A DNA stretch of 64,000 bases from Agrobacterium vitis (GTDB taxonomy: Bacteria > Pseudomonadota > Alphaproteobacteria > Rhizobiales > Rhizobiaceae), in the NCBI RefSeq assembly GCF_014926405.1, contig NZ_JACXXJ020000005.1:2237001-2301000 (forward strand). Direction: 5' to 3'. Numbering within the stretch: position 1 is the stretch's first letter; each line of letters opens with the position of its first letter. The notes beneath the pieces are model-generated. The model saw only the letters and a program-made list of their open reading frames with translations. It was not told the origin of the DNA and searched no databases. Positions 17,027 through 26,003 of this stretch are shown here, one piece after another. The position numbers and the translations under genes are program-made.

Positions 17027-17282
17027 CTGTCCCCTATTCTCTCCACAATCCTGGCCACAATCCTGGCAGAAACTGCGATTTGATCGCTCCTGCCGGTCAC
17101 CGCCGCAATCCTGCGGGTAATGCCGGGTCATCCAGTGGCATGGGAGATAGAGGGAATCCATTAGCTCATGTGTTCTATTGGATTTGCAACCGCGCCTCCT
17201 TTATGATCACCGGCCAAAACCGGGCAAATGCCCGGCTTCGGCTTGTCTGTTCTACGAAGGTTCGCTATCGCGCCTCCTCATA

Positions 17283-17642
17283 TTACACGACCACATCGGG
17301 CACATCCTCCAGCCGGGTCCACACGGGAATGCCCCGCTCATTGGCAATCCGCACATCATTGTCGGCGCCTTTGGAAGCACCGGGCAAGCGCAAGACACCA
17401 TCGCAAAGCGCCAGCAGCCGACCCGCGACCGGGTGGAAAATCTCCTCATAGAGCGCGTCGCCGACAGCCGTTCCACCCGCTGCGTGCCAGATCGGTAGCG
17501 CCACCCATTCCCCGATCATTGGCACATGACCCGCCTGAAACAGCGCATAGGACGGTGCCTCCAATGCCCTCAGGTTGGCCGCCATTTTCACCGGGTCGTC
17601 ACCGGTGCCCGATCGATAAGGGCCTGCAATCAAAATCAGCAT
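17283..17642 (-). CDS. Nucleoside 2-deoxyribosyltransferase-like / DUF4406 protein
   Basis: A 119-residue protein starting MLILIAGPYRSGTGDD, the nucleotide-binding start of the deoxyribosyltransferase/DUF4406 superfamily. AGHVPMIGEWVALPIW and a late DNDVRIANERGIPVW segment match the pattern in which an Asp/Glu pair handles the glycosidic bond, and the GASKGADND loop is characteristic. The start at 17642 follows GGAGAGAA; the longer frame to 17717 is unlikely. It is divergent from a DeoR-family regulator, with an inverted repeat spanning the shared promoter, so the regulator may control it. Confidence 0.72.
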   Translation of the reverse strand: MLILIAGPYRSGTGDDPVKMAANLRALEAPSYALFQAGHVPMIGEWVALPIWHAAGGTAVGDALYEEIFHPVAGRLLALCDGVLRLPGASKGADNDVRIANERGIPVWTRLEDVPDVVV

Positions 17643-17659
17643 TTCTCTCTCCATTAAAC

Positions 17660-17755
17660 TGCACGAATGTCCATAAATCTGCATGTTTTCTCTTGAGAGT
17701 CGAGTCAAAATCGTCAATATATGTAGTTATGTGAAATTTCAGGTAATTTCGTGCA
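17660..17755. promoter_or_regulatory. Inverted half-sites in the deoR divergent promoter
   Basis: TGCACGAA (17660-17667) is mirrored by TTCGTGCA (17748-17755), one half next to each of the divergent start codons, 80 bp apart. This spacing would suit a looping DeoR-family repressor. Motif and position only. Confidence 0.45.
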
Positions 17756-18511
17756 ATGCTGACTCATCAACGCAAGGCTCTCATTCTCTCCCGGCTACAA
17801 CGCGACGGACGGGTGATCGCCAAGGATTTCGCCGCTGAACTCGACCTGTCGGAAGACACCGTTCGCCGTGACATGCGCGACATGGCAGCAGCGGGATTGC
17901 TCGCCCGTGTGCATGGCGGGGCGCTGCCACTTTCGCCAGACCTGCCGGATTTCTCGGCCCGGAAAAGCCGGGCGGGCAGCGAGAAACAGGCTTTGGCAAC
18001 CCGTGCCGTAGCGCTGGTCCAGCCGGGGCAGATGATCTTTCTGGATGGCGGCACCACCAATGCTGAAATTGCCCGGCTGCTGCCGCAAAATCTCGGCCTG
18101 ACCGTGATGACCCATAGCCCGACCATTGCTGTCGAGCTGGAAAGACGCAGCGATATCGAGGTTATCCTGATCGGCGGGCGGCTCTATCGGCATTCGATGG
18201 TGGCGGTGGGTGCAGTGGCGGCGGAGGCGATTGCAAGGCTGCGCCCGCACCTGTTCTTCCTGGGTGCGACATCCGTCCACCCCCAGCATGGTGTCACCAC
18301 TGGCGATGCTGAGGAAGCGGCAATCAAACGGATAATCGCCTCGGTCAGTGCCGAAACCTATCTCTGCCTGACCTCGGAAAAGCTGGATACACTGTCGCCC
18401 TGCCAGATTCTGCCACTGCCAGCCCTGGCGGGATTGATCGTCGGGCCCAGTGTGGAGGCGGAGCGTCTTACCCCCTATCAGGCGACAGGGATCGCGCTTT
18501 TCCAGGCATGA
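17756..18511 (+). CDS. DeoR-family transcriptional regulator
   Basis: A 251-residue sugar-phosphate-responsive regulator. The N-terminal helix-turn-helix (residues about 5-60) reads RKALILSRLQRDGRVIAKDF and then LSEDTVRRDMRDMAAAGLLA plus RVHGGALP, the classical DeoR signature. The C-terminal ISOCOT sensor domain contains IFLDGGTTNAEIARLLP and VGAVAAEAIARLRPHLFFLG, which bind a phosphorylated sugar. It is divergent from the deoxyribosyltransferase-like gene. The effector is unknown; a link with nucleoside or deoxyribose metabolism is suggested only by the neighbour. Confidence 0.88.
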   Translation: MLTHQRKALILSRLQRDGRVIAKDFAAELDLSEDTVRRDMRDMAAAGLLARVHGGALPLSPDLPDFSARKSRAGSEKQALATRAVALVQPGQMIFLDGGTTNAEIARLLPQNLGLTVMTHSPTIAVELERRSDIEVILIGGRLYRHSMVAVGAVAAEAIARLRPHLFFLGATSVHPQHGVTTGDAEEAAIKRIIASVSAETYLCLTSEKLDTLSPCQILPLPALAGLIVGPSVEAERLTPYQATGIALFQA

Positions 18512-18541
18512 GCCGTCGTCAGGATATGAAATCGCGAGAGA

Positions 18542-19549
18542 TCAGGAAAACAGCACGTCGGTCACCCTGACATCACCGACATGGCGGCCTGTCCAATTGT
18601 GCATCGGCTTATTGGCCATGGCCAGCAGCGCCAGCCGCTCGGGACTGTCCTTTTCGAAATAGCGGGCCAGCAGCGCCGTCACCATCGCCTCGGCGGCGCG
18701 GGTCGCGCCGTCATCCGCCTTGACCGCAATCGACAGGCCCTGCTGCGGCAGAACGGCGCAAAACACCCCTTCAGCACCGGTCTTGGCGAAGATCTTTCCC
18801 GGAGCGACCTGCATCATCTTCGTGCAGGCGCGGGCGGTTCCTGCCACGTAATAGGGCTCCGCCATGCAGGCATCGATCAGCCGTCTGGAGGCCTTGGCGC
18901 GCAGCGGCTCCAGCCCCTGCCCCGTTGTCATCCTGGCAAAACCATGGGCCAGCGCCTTCAACGGCACTGCATAGCTTGGAATGGAGCATCCGTCGGTGCC
19001 GCAATGGTCGCGGTCCAGCACGGCGCCCGTCAGGCTTTCCATAGTCGCCCGGATATCGCGTTGCAGGGGGTGATCGTATTCCACATAGCCTTCAACCTGA
19101 TAGCCAGCATGTACGCAGGCGCAGACGAAACCGGCATGTTTACCGGAGCAATTGTTATGCAGCGCCTGCGGCTTTTCCAATGTGCGGGCCTGATGGATCA
19201 GGGTTTTCTGGTCGAAAGACCAATGAGCGCCGCATTCCAGCGCATCCACATCCAGCCCGGCCCTGGCCAGCATCAGCGCCGCCAGCACCACATGCTCATC
19301 CTCGCCGGAGTGCGAGGAACAGGCCAGCGCCAGTTCCTTGTCGCCGAACCCATAAGCATCCGCAGCACCACTTTCCACCAAAGGCAGGGCCTGCATGGCC
19401 TTGCAGGCCGAGCGCGGAAACACGCCAGCCTCGATATCTCCGGCGGAAAACACCACATGTCCATCGCCATCCACCACCACGGCCACGCCATGATGGCGGC
19501 TTTCGACGCGGTTTCCACGGGTGACTTCAACAGTAATGGGATTGGTCAT
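18542..19549 (-). CDS. L-asparaginase, R. etli (class 3) type
   Basis: A 335-residue cytoplasmic enzyme of the asparaginase II family first known from Rhizobium etli, unrelated to the E. coli enzymes. It splits asparagine to aspartate and ammonia. The family blocks are all present: FPRSACKAMQALPL, ALACSSHSGEDEH, the HNNCSGKHAGFV loop and DHCGTDGCSIPSYAVPL; the Ser-x-x-Lys pair and the zinc-binding Cys residues lie in these blocks. The ATG at 19549 fits the usual start. No neighbouring transport gene is seen. It is convergent with the DeoR regulator gene. Confidence 0.9.
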   Translation of the reverse strand: MTNPITVEVTRGNRVESRHHGVAVVVDGDGHVVFSAGDIEAGVFPRSACKAMQALPLVESGAADAYGFGDKELALACSSHSGEDEHVVLAALMLARAGLDVDALECGAHWSFDQKTLIHQARTLEKPQALHNNCSGKHAGFVCACVHAGYQVEGYVEYDHPLQRDIRATMESLTGAVLDRDHCGTDGCSIPSYAVPLKALAHGFARMTTGQGLEPLRAKASRRLIDACMAEPYYVAGTARACTKMMQVAPGKIFAKTGAEGVFCAVLPQQGLSIAVKADDGATRAAEAMVTALLARYFEKDSPERLALLAMANKPMHNWTGRHVGDVRVTDVLFS

Positions 19550-19653
19550 GATGGCGAGGCCTTACGTGTTTGGGGAGCCTGTTTGATTAACGCAGAATGC
19601 GACAGGGCGCATCCCTAAACAAGCTGGCAAGATTCTTACAGTGCTGTGCGCAC

Positions 19654-21567
19654 CTATAAAGGCATTGACCGGATCGGCAGGGCCGGCACGTCGATATGGT
19701 CGGGCGCAAGCCCTGCCCTGGCCCGCGCCGCCATCATCTCATAGGCGCGTTCCAGATGCCGGGTGAAGCGCTCGGTGTCAAACAAAGGCTCCTTACGGCG
19801 GTTGGCTTCGAGCTTTTGTTTCAGGGCGACGATCTTTTCCGGGTGAGCGGCGAACTCTACCGCCCTTTCGACAAACTCTTCACCGTCCCGCGCCACCATT
19901 TCGGGCAGGCCGATAGCCGTCAGCAGGCTCTCAGATACTCTCGAAGCAAAGCTTCGGCCCTTTTTCGTCAGCACCGGCAGGCCGCCCCAGAGCAGATCCG
20001 AGGTCGTGGTATGGCCGTTATAGGGGAACGTGTCGAGCGCGAGATCGGCAAGACCCACCCGGCTGAGATGATCAGGATAATCGACCCCTTCAGCAAAGAC
20101 GATACGGTCGCGGCCAATGCCGAGGCGAGCGAATTCCTCGGCGAAATTCGCCTGCAATTGCGGCCCGCTGCACAATATCCACAGCAGGCTATCCGGCACG
20201 GCGTTCATGATCGAGGCCCACAGGGTGATGCTTTGCGGACTGATCTTGGCGGGCGAGTTGAAGGAAGCGAAGACGAAGGCTCCTTCCGGCAGACCGTGAT
20301 CGGCCCGCTTCAAGACTTTGGGGCGCGGCTTGGTCAGGCTGCAATTGCCCTGATAGGTTTCCGGCAGGCGGCAGAGCTTTTCCTCAAACCACGGCTTGGC
20401 ATCGTCGGGTGTGACGATGGGGTCTGTTACGTGATAATCCAGCCCCGCACCACGCACCGAGCCGGGATAACCGATCCAGCTGGCCTTGACCGGTGCATCC
20501 GAAAGAGCGACGGCGGCAAGCCGGTTGCCCGCCGTGTGTCCCTTCAGATCGATGAGAATATCGATGCCGCGCCGGCTGATTTCCTGGGCGATCCCGTCAT
20601 TATCCATCTGGCCGACAGCGATAATTTCCGATTGTAGCACCGGATCCCAGGTCTTCTGGATGGCGGCCTGACCAGGCGGCGTATGGCAAAAGAAAGTAAT
20701 GTCGAAACGGCTGCGGTCATGGGCCAGAAAGACATCGTAAAGAAGATACATGGTGGCGTGGATGGTCAGATCCGAAGAGAGATAACCGATCTTGAGTTTT
20801 TCGCCCAAAGGGCGAACCGCGCGCCGTGGCATGACAGTGCCCACATTGCGCTGAAGCAGATCGGTGCCGCCGCAAGGACCGTTGATCACCGCCTGATCGT
20901 CGCTCCAGTAGCAGCGCGATAGAGGCTGGTCACGATAAAGGATCTCCGCCGTCAACGGATCTTCAGGCGTTTTCATCATGTCCAGCCATTGTCTTGCCAC
21001 CGGAAAGAACAGGCTGGAGCGGCAGAACATGAAATAATTCACCGCGACAAAACTGTCCCCGGGGCTTTCCGCATAGCGCTTTTCGATGATCGGCTTCAGC
21101 TTGTCCGGTTTGCGTGTCAATTGGTAATGGTTGATGACGATCTGCAAATGCCAGTTATTGGTCATATCGAGAAGCGGCACCAATTCATCCAGTGGCGGAT
21201 GCATGCCTGCCCCCAGCAGCATGTTGGCGATCTCGCCGACAAAACCCGCATCGTCTGAATTGGCGCGCGCTGCTGCAACAGCGATGCCTTCCAGAAGATC
21301 GGCCCGCCGCTCGGCCAGATAGAGCTTGGCGGCGAATTTCAGGAATTCGGCGCGCTTTTCCGGCAAAGCCGCGGCCGACCGGGCGAAGGCTTGCGCCGCC
21401 TCGATTTTCTGGCCGAGCTTCAGATGGATATTAGCGGCGAGCATTTCGGCCTGCCCAGCTTTTCCGGCCCGCGCCAATTGCCTGGCTGCCGCCTGCGCAT
21501 GGCCCAGAGCCTTATCAAACGCGCCCTGCCGGTAGGCATTGAGCGCCAAATCCATATCCTGAGCCAT
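19654..21567 (-). CDS. O-GlcNAc-transferase-like (GT41/SPINDLY) protein, copy 1
   Basis: A 637-residue protein. Residues 1-200 are helical TPR-like repeats (MDLALNAYRQGAFDKALGHA and similar units). Residues from about 270 form a GT41 glycosyltransferase: KIGYLSSDLTIHATMYLLYD matches the OGT G-Y-x-S-S-D-x-x-x-H motif, and FPYNGHTTTSDLLWGGLPVL matches the UDP-sugar loop C/Y-N-G-H-T-T. The family transfers GlcNAc or fucose to Ser/Thr of proteins; the target here is unknown. The start is set at 21567 (MAQDMDLAL). It is the last of three tandem paralogs on this strand, about 115 bp after copy 2. Confidence 0.82.
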   Translation of the reverse strand: MAQDMDLALNAYRQGAFDKALGHAQAAARQLARAGKAGQAEMLAANIHLKLGQKIEAAQAFARSAAALPEKRAEFLKFAAKLYLAERRADLLEGIAVAAARANSDDAGFVGEIANMLLGAGMHPPLDELVPLLDMTNNWHLQIVINHYQLTRKPDKLKPIIEKRYAESPGDSFVAVNYFMFCRSSLFFPVARQWLDMMKTPEDPLTAEILYRDQPLSRCYWSDDQAVINGPCGGTDLLQRNVGTVMPRRAVRPLGEKLKIGYLSSDLTIHATMYLLYDVFLAHDRSRFDITFFCHTPPGQAAIQKTWDPVLQSEIIAVGQMDNDGIAQEISRRGIDILIDLKGHTAGNRLAAVALSDAPVKASWIGYPGSVRGAGLDYHVTDPIVTPDDAKPWFEEKLCRLPETYQGNCSLTKPRPKVLKRADHGLPEGAFVFASFNSPAKISPQSITLWASIMNAVPDSLLWILCSGPQLQANFAEEFARLGIGRDRIVFAEGVDYPDHLSRVGLADLALDTFPYNGHTTTSDLLWGGLPVLTKKGRSFASRVSESLLTAIGLPEMVARDGEEFVERAVEFAAHPEKIVALKQKLEANRRKEPLFDTERFTRHLERAYEMMAARARAGLAPDHIDVPALPIRSMPL

Positions 21568-21682
21568 GATCCGCCAAGCCACCTGCATGTTCAATCCATG
21601 CGACGGCAGGAACATGCCGCAGCATCATCTCGGATAGAGGAAAACCATTGCCCGAGGCTTGCCCGGCGGCAGCGTTAAACAC

Positions 21683-23596
21683 TTACCCCGGCAAGGCCGG
21701 AACATCGATCCGGGCTGGCGCCAAGCCCGCGCGGGCGCGCTCCGCCATCATCTCATAGGCTCGTTCCAGATGTTGGGTGAAGCGAAGCGTATCAAACAGC
21801 GGCGCGGCATGGCGGCTGGTGGCAAGGTGGTTTTTCAACGCGGCGATCTTGTCCGGTTGCCGGGCCAGCTCTGCGGCCAGACTGACGAACGCCTCCTCAT
21901 CATCAGCCACCAGTTGATCGAGGCCGACAGCCTTCAACAGGCTTTCCGACACCCGCCCGGCAAAACAATGCCCACGTTTGGTCAAGACCGGCAGCCCGCC
22001 CCAAAGCATATCGGAGGTCGTCGTATGGCCGTTGCAGGGGAAGGTATCGAGCGCCAGATCGGCCAGCGGCAGCCGGTGGACGTGGTCGCCATAATCCTGC
22101 TTGGCGGCAAACAGGATGCGGGCCGGATCGATGCCTTCCGCCACAAAGGCCGCCTCCAGGTTGGTTCTTGCAATGGCATCCGGGCAAAGCATCCACAACA
22201 GGCTATCGGGTGCGGCCCGCAATACTCTAGCCCACAGGGACATGGTCTGCGGCGTGATCTTGTGGACGCCGTTGAAGGACGCAAAAACGAAGGCATGCTC
22301 CGGCACCCCATGATCGGCACGCCGCGACGGCCTTGGTTGCGGACGGCTGGCAGCGCTGTTGGCCTGATAGCACTCCGGCAGGCGGCAGAATTTTTCCTGG
22401 TAAAAAGCCTCGGCACTGTCAGGCGTCACCACCGGATCGGTGATGGCATAATCCAGATCGACGCCGGACACCGGGCCGGGAAAGCCGAGATAGGTTGCTT
22501 TAACTGGCGCCGACGACAGATTGACGATGCCGAGCCTGGCACCCGGCGTATGGCCTTTCAGATCGACCAGAATATCGACTTTCCGACGGTCAATTTCGGC
22601 AGCGGCGGCCGCGTCGGAAAGATCGCGCAGGCTGACAAGCTCCTGGCGTAGCTGCTCCGGCATGGCCTGCTGATCGGCGCTGTAGGTCTTTGCGGTATAG
22701 CAAAATAGCGTGATCCTGAACCGACTGCGGTCATGGGCCAGCAGGCTGTCGAGAAACAGCGTCATGGTCGCGTGGGCGTGAAAATCGCTGGAGAGATAGC
22801 CGATATGCAGGGGGTGATCGCCGTTCCCGATTGTCCGGCCGACCATTTTCCGGCGAAGGGGGCGGGCGGCAAAGCTTTGCGACAGGGCCCGATGCTCGCG
22901 CACGGGCTTGGCCTGCACACTCTCGTCTTCGCACCAGAGCACACGGGACAGCGCCTGCTCGACCTGCAAGACAGCACGCGCGTAAGGCTCGTCCGGGGTG
23001 GTCATCAACGCCTGATGACGGGCGATGGTGGCGAGATCGACCAGATCATGGGCGCTGGCAAAGCGCAGGCCTTCGATGGCGGCATCGTCAGGCACGGTTT
23101 CGCGGGCCTCGTCCAGCAGCGTTTTCAGCTCGGGCAGCTGCCAATTGGCGCGGTAGAAACTGGCGGCAAAAAACATCGCCGGGCCACTCGTCCGGTCAAG
23201 ATAAGGGATCAGTTGTGTCACCGCCTGACGGGCCGGGTCGTCCCAAGCTGCCAGTAGGGTCTGAGCCATAACAAGCACAAAGGCCGGATCGTTGCGATTG
23301 AGCAGACCCGCCTCTAGCCCGATCCGGCGAACATCATCCGTCTGTCCGGTCTGGAGAAACAGCGTCGCCGCCAGTTTCAGAAAGGCAGGTGCCTCGGCGC
23401 GATTGGCGCTTGCCGCCTGGGCAAAGGCGCTGGCGGCGGCTGGCTTATCGCCGCATTTCAGCAGAATATTACCAACCAGGGCCTGTGCCATCGCATGGTT
23501 AGGCGCTTTTTTGGCAATCACAGACCGCGCCGCACGCAGCGCCGCCTCGAAATCCCCGGTCTGATAGGCCTTTACCGCCACATCAAACGTTGCCAT
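21683..23596 (-). CDS. O-GlcNAc-transferase-like (GT41/SPINDLY) protein, copy 2
   Basis: A 637-residue paralog with the same architecture. The N-terminus MATFDVAVKAYQTGDFEAAL begins a TPR-like region. The catalytic part contains HIGYLSSDFHAHATMTLFLD, KVDILVDLKGHTPGARLG and FPCNGHTTTSDMLWGGLPVL. The start at 23596 lies inside the end of copy 3 (14-bp overlap), so translation is probably coupled. The reading frame further upstream is only the overlap with copy 3. The TPR parts of the three copies differ more than the catalytic parts, which suggests different protein targets. Confidence 0.82.
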   Translation of the reverse strand: MATFDVAVKAYQTGDFEAALRAARSVIAKKAPNHAMAQALVGNILLKCGDKPAAASAFAQAASANRAEAPAFLKLAATLFLQTGQTDDVRRIGLEAGLLNRNDPAFVLVMAQTLLAAWDDPARQAVTQLIPYLDRTSGPAMFFAASFYRANWQLPELKTLLDEARETVPDDAAIEGLRFASAHDLVDLATIARHQALMTTPDEPYARAVLQVEQALSRVLWCEDESVQAKPVREHRALSQSFAARPLRRKMVGRTIGNGDHPLHIGYLSSDFHAHATMTLFLDSLLAHDRSRFRITLFCYTAKTYSADQQAMPEQLRQELVSLRDLSDAAAAAEIDRRKVDILVDLKGHTPGARLGIVNLSSAPVKATYLGFPGPVSGVDLDYAITDPVVTPDSAEAFYQEKFCRLPECYQANSAASRPQPRPSRRADHGVPEHAFVFASFNGVHKITPQTMSLWARVLRAAPDSLLWMLCPDAIARTNLEAAFVAEGIDPARILFAAKQDYGDHVHRLPLADLALDTFPCNGHTTTSDMLWGGLPVLTKRGHCFAGRVSESLLKAVGLDQLVADDEEAFVSLAAELARQPDKIAALKNHLATSRHAAPLFDTLRFTQHLERAYEMMAERARAGLAPARIDVPALPG

Positions 23597-25520
23597 GGCC
23601 TGCCTCTTGCGGCGTAAAAAACGGCTCCTTGCGCGCAGGCAAGGCGGGAACATCAATATGATCGGGCGCAAGGCCCGCCCGCGCCCGCTCCGCCATCATC
23701 TCGTAGCCACGCTCCAGATGGCGTGTGAAGCGCTCGGCATCAAACAGCGGCGCGGTTAAAATCTGGGTGCGCAGCCGTGCTCGAAGGTCTTCCAACCGGT
23801 CTGGATGCTCGGCAAGATCAACGGCGCGGGCTATAAAATCATCCGCATCCTGGGCCACCAGTTCCGGCAGGCCGACGGCCTTCAGCAGGCTTTCGGAAAC
23901 ACGACCAGCGAACGCCTTGCCTTTCTTCGTCAGGACAGGAACCCCTGCCCACAGCGCATCGGATGTGGTGGTGTGGCCGTTGTAAATAAAGGTGTCGAGC
24001 ACCAGATCGGTTGCCGACATCCGGGCCAGAAACTCCGCACTCGGGCAATTATCGAAGAAGATCAATCGCCCGGCATCGATGCCCTGCTGCGCGAAGGCGA
24101 CGCGCAGATTGTCCGCCACCGCAGCTCGCGCGCAGCTTATGGAAAGGACGGCCTCAGGCACGCGCTTCAGAATCTGCGCCCAGATACGGATCGCCTGACG
24201 GTCGATCTTCTGCGACCCGTTGAACGAGCCGAACACAAACAGACCAGATGGCAACCCAACCGACTCGCGGCTTGCCCTCTGCTGCCAAGTCCGGCTAGAC
24301 ACGCTGTTGGCCATATAGGTTTCCGGCAAGCGGCAGAGCTTTTCCTGATAATAGGGCTTGCTGCTATCGGGCGTGATGATCGGATCGGTGATCGCATAGT
24401 CCAGATCGACCCCCATCACCGCACCGGGAAATCCCATATAGGTAACTTTGATCGGCGCGTCGCAAAGGTCAACGACATCAAGCCTTGCCCGCGCCGTATG
24501 CCCATTCAGATCCACCAGGATATCCACCTCATTTTGGCGTATCCATTCGATGATGGCGGCGCTGGACAGGTCGCGAACCCGGACGACTTCGCCGCGCAAT
24601 TGCTCCGGCCACGTCGATTGATAAGTCTCGCAACCGACGGGAGAATGGCACAGCAGGATAATATCGAACCGCGAACGGTCATGCTGCAACAGGGCGTCAT
24701 AGATCAACGTCATCATCGGATGAAGGCGAAGATCGCTGGAAAAATAGGCGATGCGAAGTCGGCCCTGCGGGCGGATCGCCCGGCGCGCGAGAGGTTCTGC
24801 CACTTGCGCACGGTGACGCATGACTTCGAGCGCTCCGAAAAACGGCTTTGCCGCCTCACGCTCATCATCGGTGCGGATGATCCTTGCCAAACCCAGCTCA
24901 AAAGCTGCCAGACGCTCCCCAAAACCCGGTTCCCGCAACCTGGCCGCAAAATGATCCGTCACCGCGAAATCGCAGCGCTCCAGGGCGCGTAGCGCTAGAG
25001 CGGCAAGCAGGAAAGCATTGTTGGGGTAGCGCGCGGCGTTGGCCAGCAGAACGGCATAGAGCCCGTCCCTGTCCCTCGAGGTCGCAATGAAAGCAATGAG
25101 AAGATTGAGATGCGGACGTTTTTCACAATCCAGTGCGCCGATGATCGCATGGGCCTCGCCGAGCCGTCCAAGCGTGGACAAGGCAGTCACAACCTTGAAC
25201 ACCGCTGTCTGATGATCGGCAAGCCGTTTTGCCACGAGATCGACAAGCCCGGCAAGCGGCTCGAACTGGCTCTCGGAAAACATCAGATCAATGGCCAGCA
25301 CCAGACAATCATTCGCCTTGGCCGATGCACTGTGTGCCACCTTCAGAAAAGCCTTGGCCGCCCCGGCCCTGTCGGATTGCTTCAACCGGATGCCGCCGGT
25401 GAGGAAATCCAGATCAGCGATCCGATCCGGGTCCGTTTCATCGGTCGCATTGGCCAGCGCCAGCGCCTGGTCCAGATCGCCGCTTTGATAGGCCGAAAGT
25501 ACCAGTTCCAGGGTGGCCAC
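23583..25520 (-). CDS. O-GlcNAc-transferase-like (GT41/SPINDLY) protein, copy 3
   Basis: A 645-residue paralog and first gene of the cluster. I take the GTG at 25520 as start: it follows TTGGAGCATCGC and gives MATLELVLSAYQSGDLDQAL, which aligns with the start of copy 2; a TTG six codons upstream is less likely. The catalytic region has RIAYFSSDLRLHPMMTLIYD, VDILVDLNGHTARARLDVVD and FIYNGHTTTSDALWAGVPVL. All three copies end in a conserved block (ERARAGLAPDHIDVPALP), but this one continues with a short tail that overlaps copy 2. Sugar and acceptor unknown. Confidence 0.82.
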   Translation of the reverse strand: MATLELVLSAYQSGDLDQALALANATDETDPDRIADLDFLTGGIRLKQSDRAGAAKAFLKVAHSASAKANDCLVLAIDLMFSESQFEPLAGLVDLVAKRLADHQTAVFKVVTALSTLGRLGEAHAIIGALDCEKRPHLNLLIAFIATSRDRDGLYAVLLANAARYPNNAFLLAALALRALERCDFAVTDHFAARLREPGFGERLAAFELGLARIIRTDDEREAAKPFFGALEVMRHRAQVAEPLARRAIRPQGRLRIAYFSSDLRLHPMMTLIYDALLQHDRSRFDIILLCHSPVGCETYQSTWPEQLRGEVVRVRDLSSAAIIEWIRQNEVDILVDLNGHTARARLDVVDLCDAPIKVTYMGFPGAVMGVDLDYAITDPIITPDSSKPYYQEKLCRLPETYMANSVSSRTWQQRASRESVGLPSGLFVFGSFNGSQKIDRQAIRIWAQILKRVPEAVLSISCARAAVADNLRVAFAQQGIDAGRLIFFDNCPSAEFLARMSATDLVLDTFIYNGHTTTSDALWAGVPVLTKKGKAFAGRVSESLLKAVGLPELVAQDADDFIARAVDLAEHPDRLEDLRARLRTQILTAPLFDAERFTRHLERGYEMMAERARAGLAPDHIDVPALPARKEPFFTPQEAGHGNV

Positions 25521-25690
25521 GCGATGCTCCAACAACAAACACCCGTGTCACCGGAATTATCGAATTCACAAGGCAACACCGGGTTCCAACGCCGGATACA
25601 GATGGCCCGGCCCTCTCATCCATAAAAACAAGAGTTTGCGCGGGGCTGGAGAGACATCATGGGATGAAGAGGAACGATCAACGGAACAGC

Positions 25691-25716
25691 AAAAAGGGCC
25701 GCTTTCGCGACCCTTT
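25691..25716 (-). terminator. Rho-independent terminator
   Basis: On the minus strand AAAGGGTCGC, a GAAA loop and GCGGCCCTTT form a stable stem followed by TTTTT. It lies about 90 bp after the 24-codon ORF and before the glycosyltransferase cluster, so it would end the short transcript. Confidence 0.75.
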
Positions 25717-25802
25717 CCTCCTGGCCTTGCGGCCATGAATTTTGCATGAGTTTGGCCTGACTGAAGACCCGGCGGCACAGCTGCCGCCGAAGGAAGATGG
25801 GA

Positions 25803-25877
25803 TCAGATCGAGGGCTGCCCCTTTCCGACCATCACCATTCCAAAGCCCTCTACGCAGACCGAAATCTCATTAGACAT
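25803..25877 (-). CDS. Candidate 24-residue peptide
   Basis: A short ORF encoding MSNEISVCVEGFGMVMVGKG followed by QPSI. It is preceded by a very good ribosome site (GGAAGGTGATCCA before the ATG) and followed by a hairpin and a strong terminator, so it looks like a separately transcribed small gene. It has one Cys and a Gly/Met/Val-rich middle. I do not recognise it. It sits just upstream of the three GT41-like genes on the same strand, so a link (for example as a modified peptide) is possible but unsupported. The remaining 480-bp gap between copy 3 and the quinone reductase shows no other ORF of interest. Confidence 0.5.
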   Translation of the reverse strand: MSNEISVCVEGFGMVMVGKGQPSI

Positions 25878-26003
25878 TGGATCACCTTCCTTTCTTTCTG
25901 TTGAAGTTGATAAGAAGGTAGGTGACGAATCGCGGATCGACAAGGCACATAAATTAAAAAGCTGCATTACTGAGTGATTGATCAACTTACCGTTGGCAGA
26001 ACA

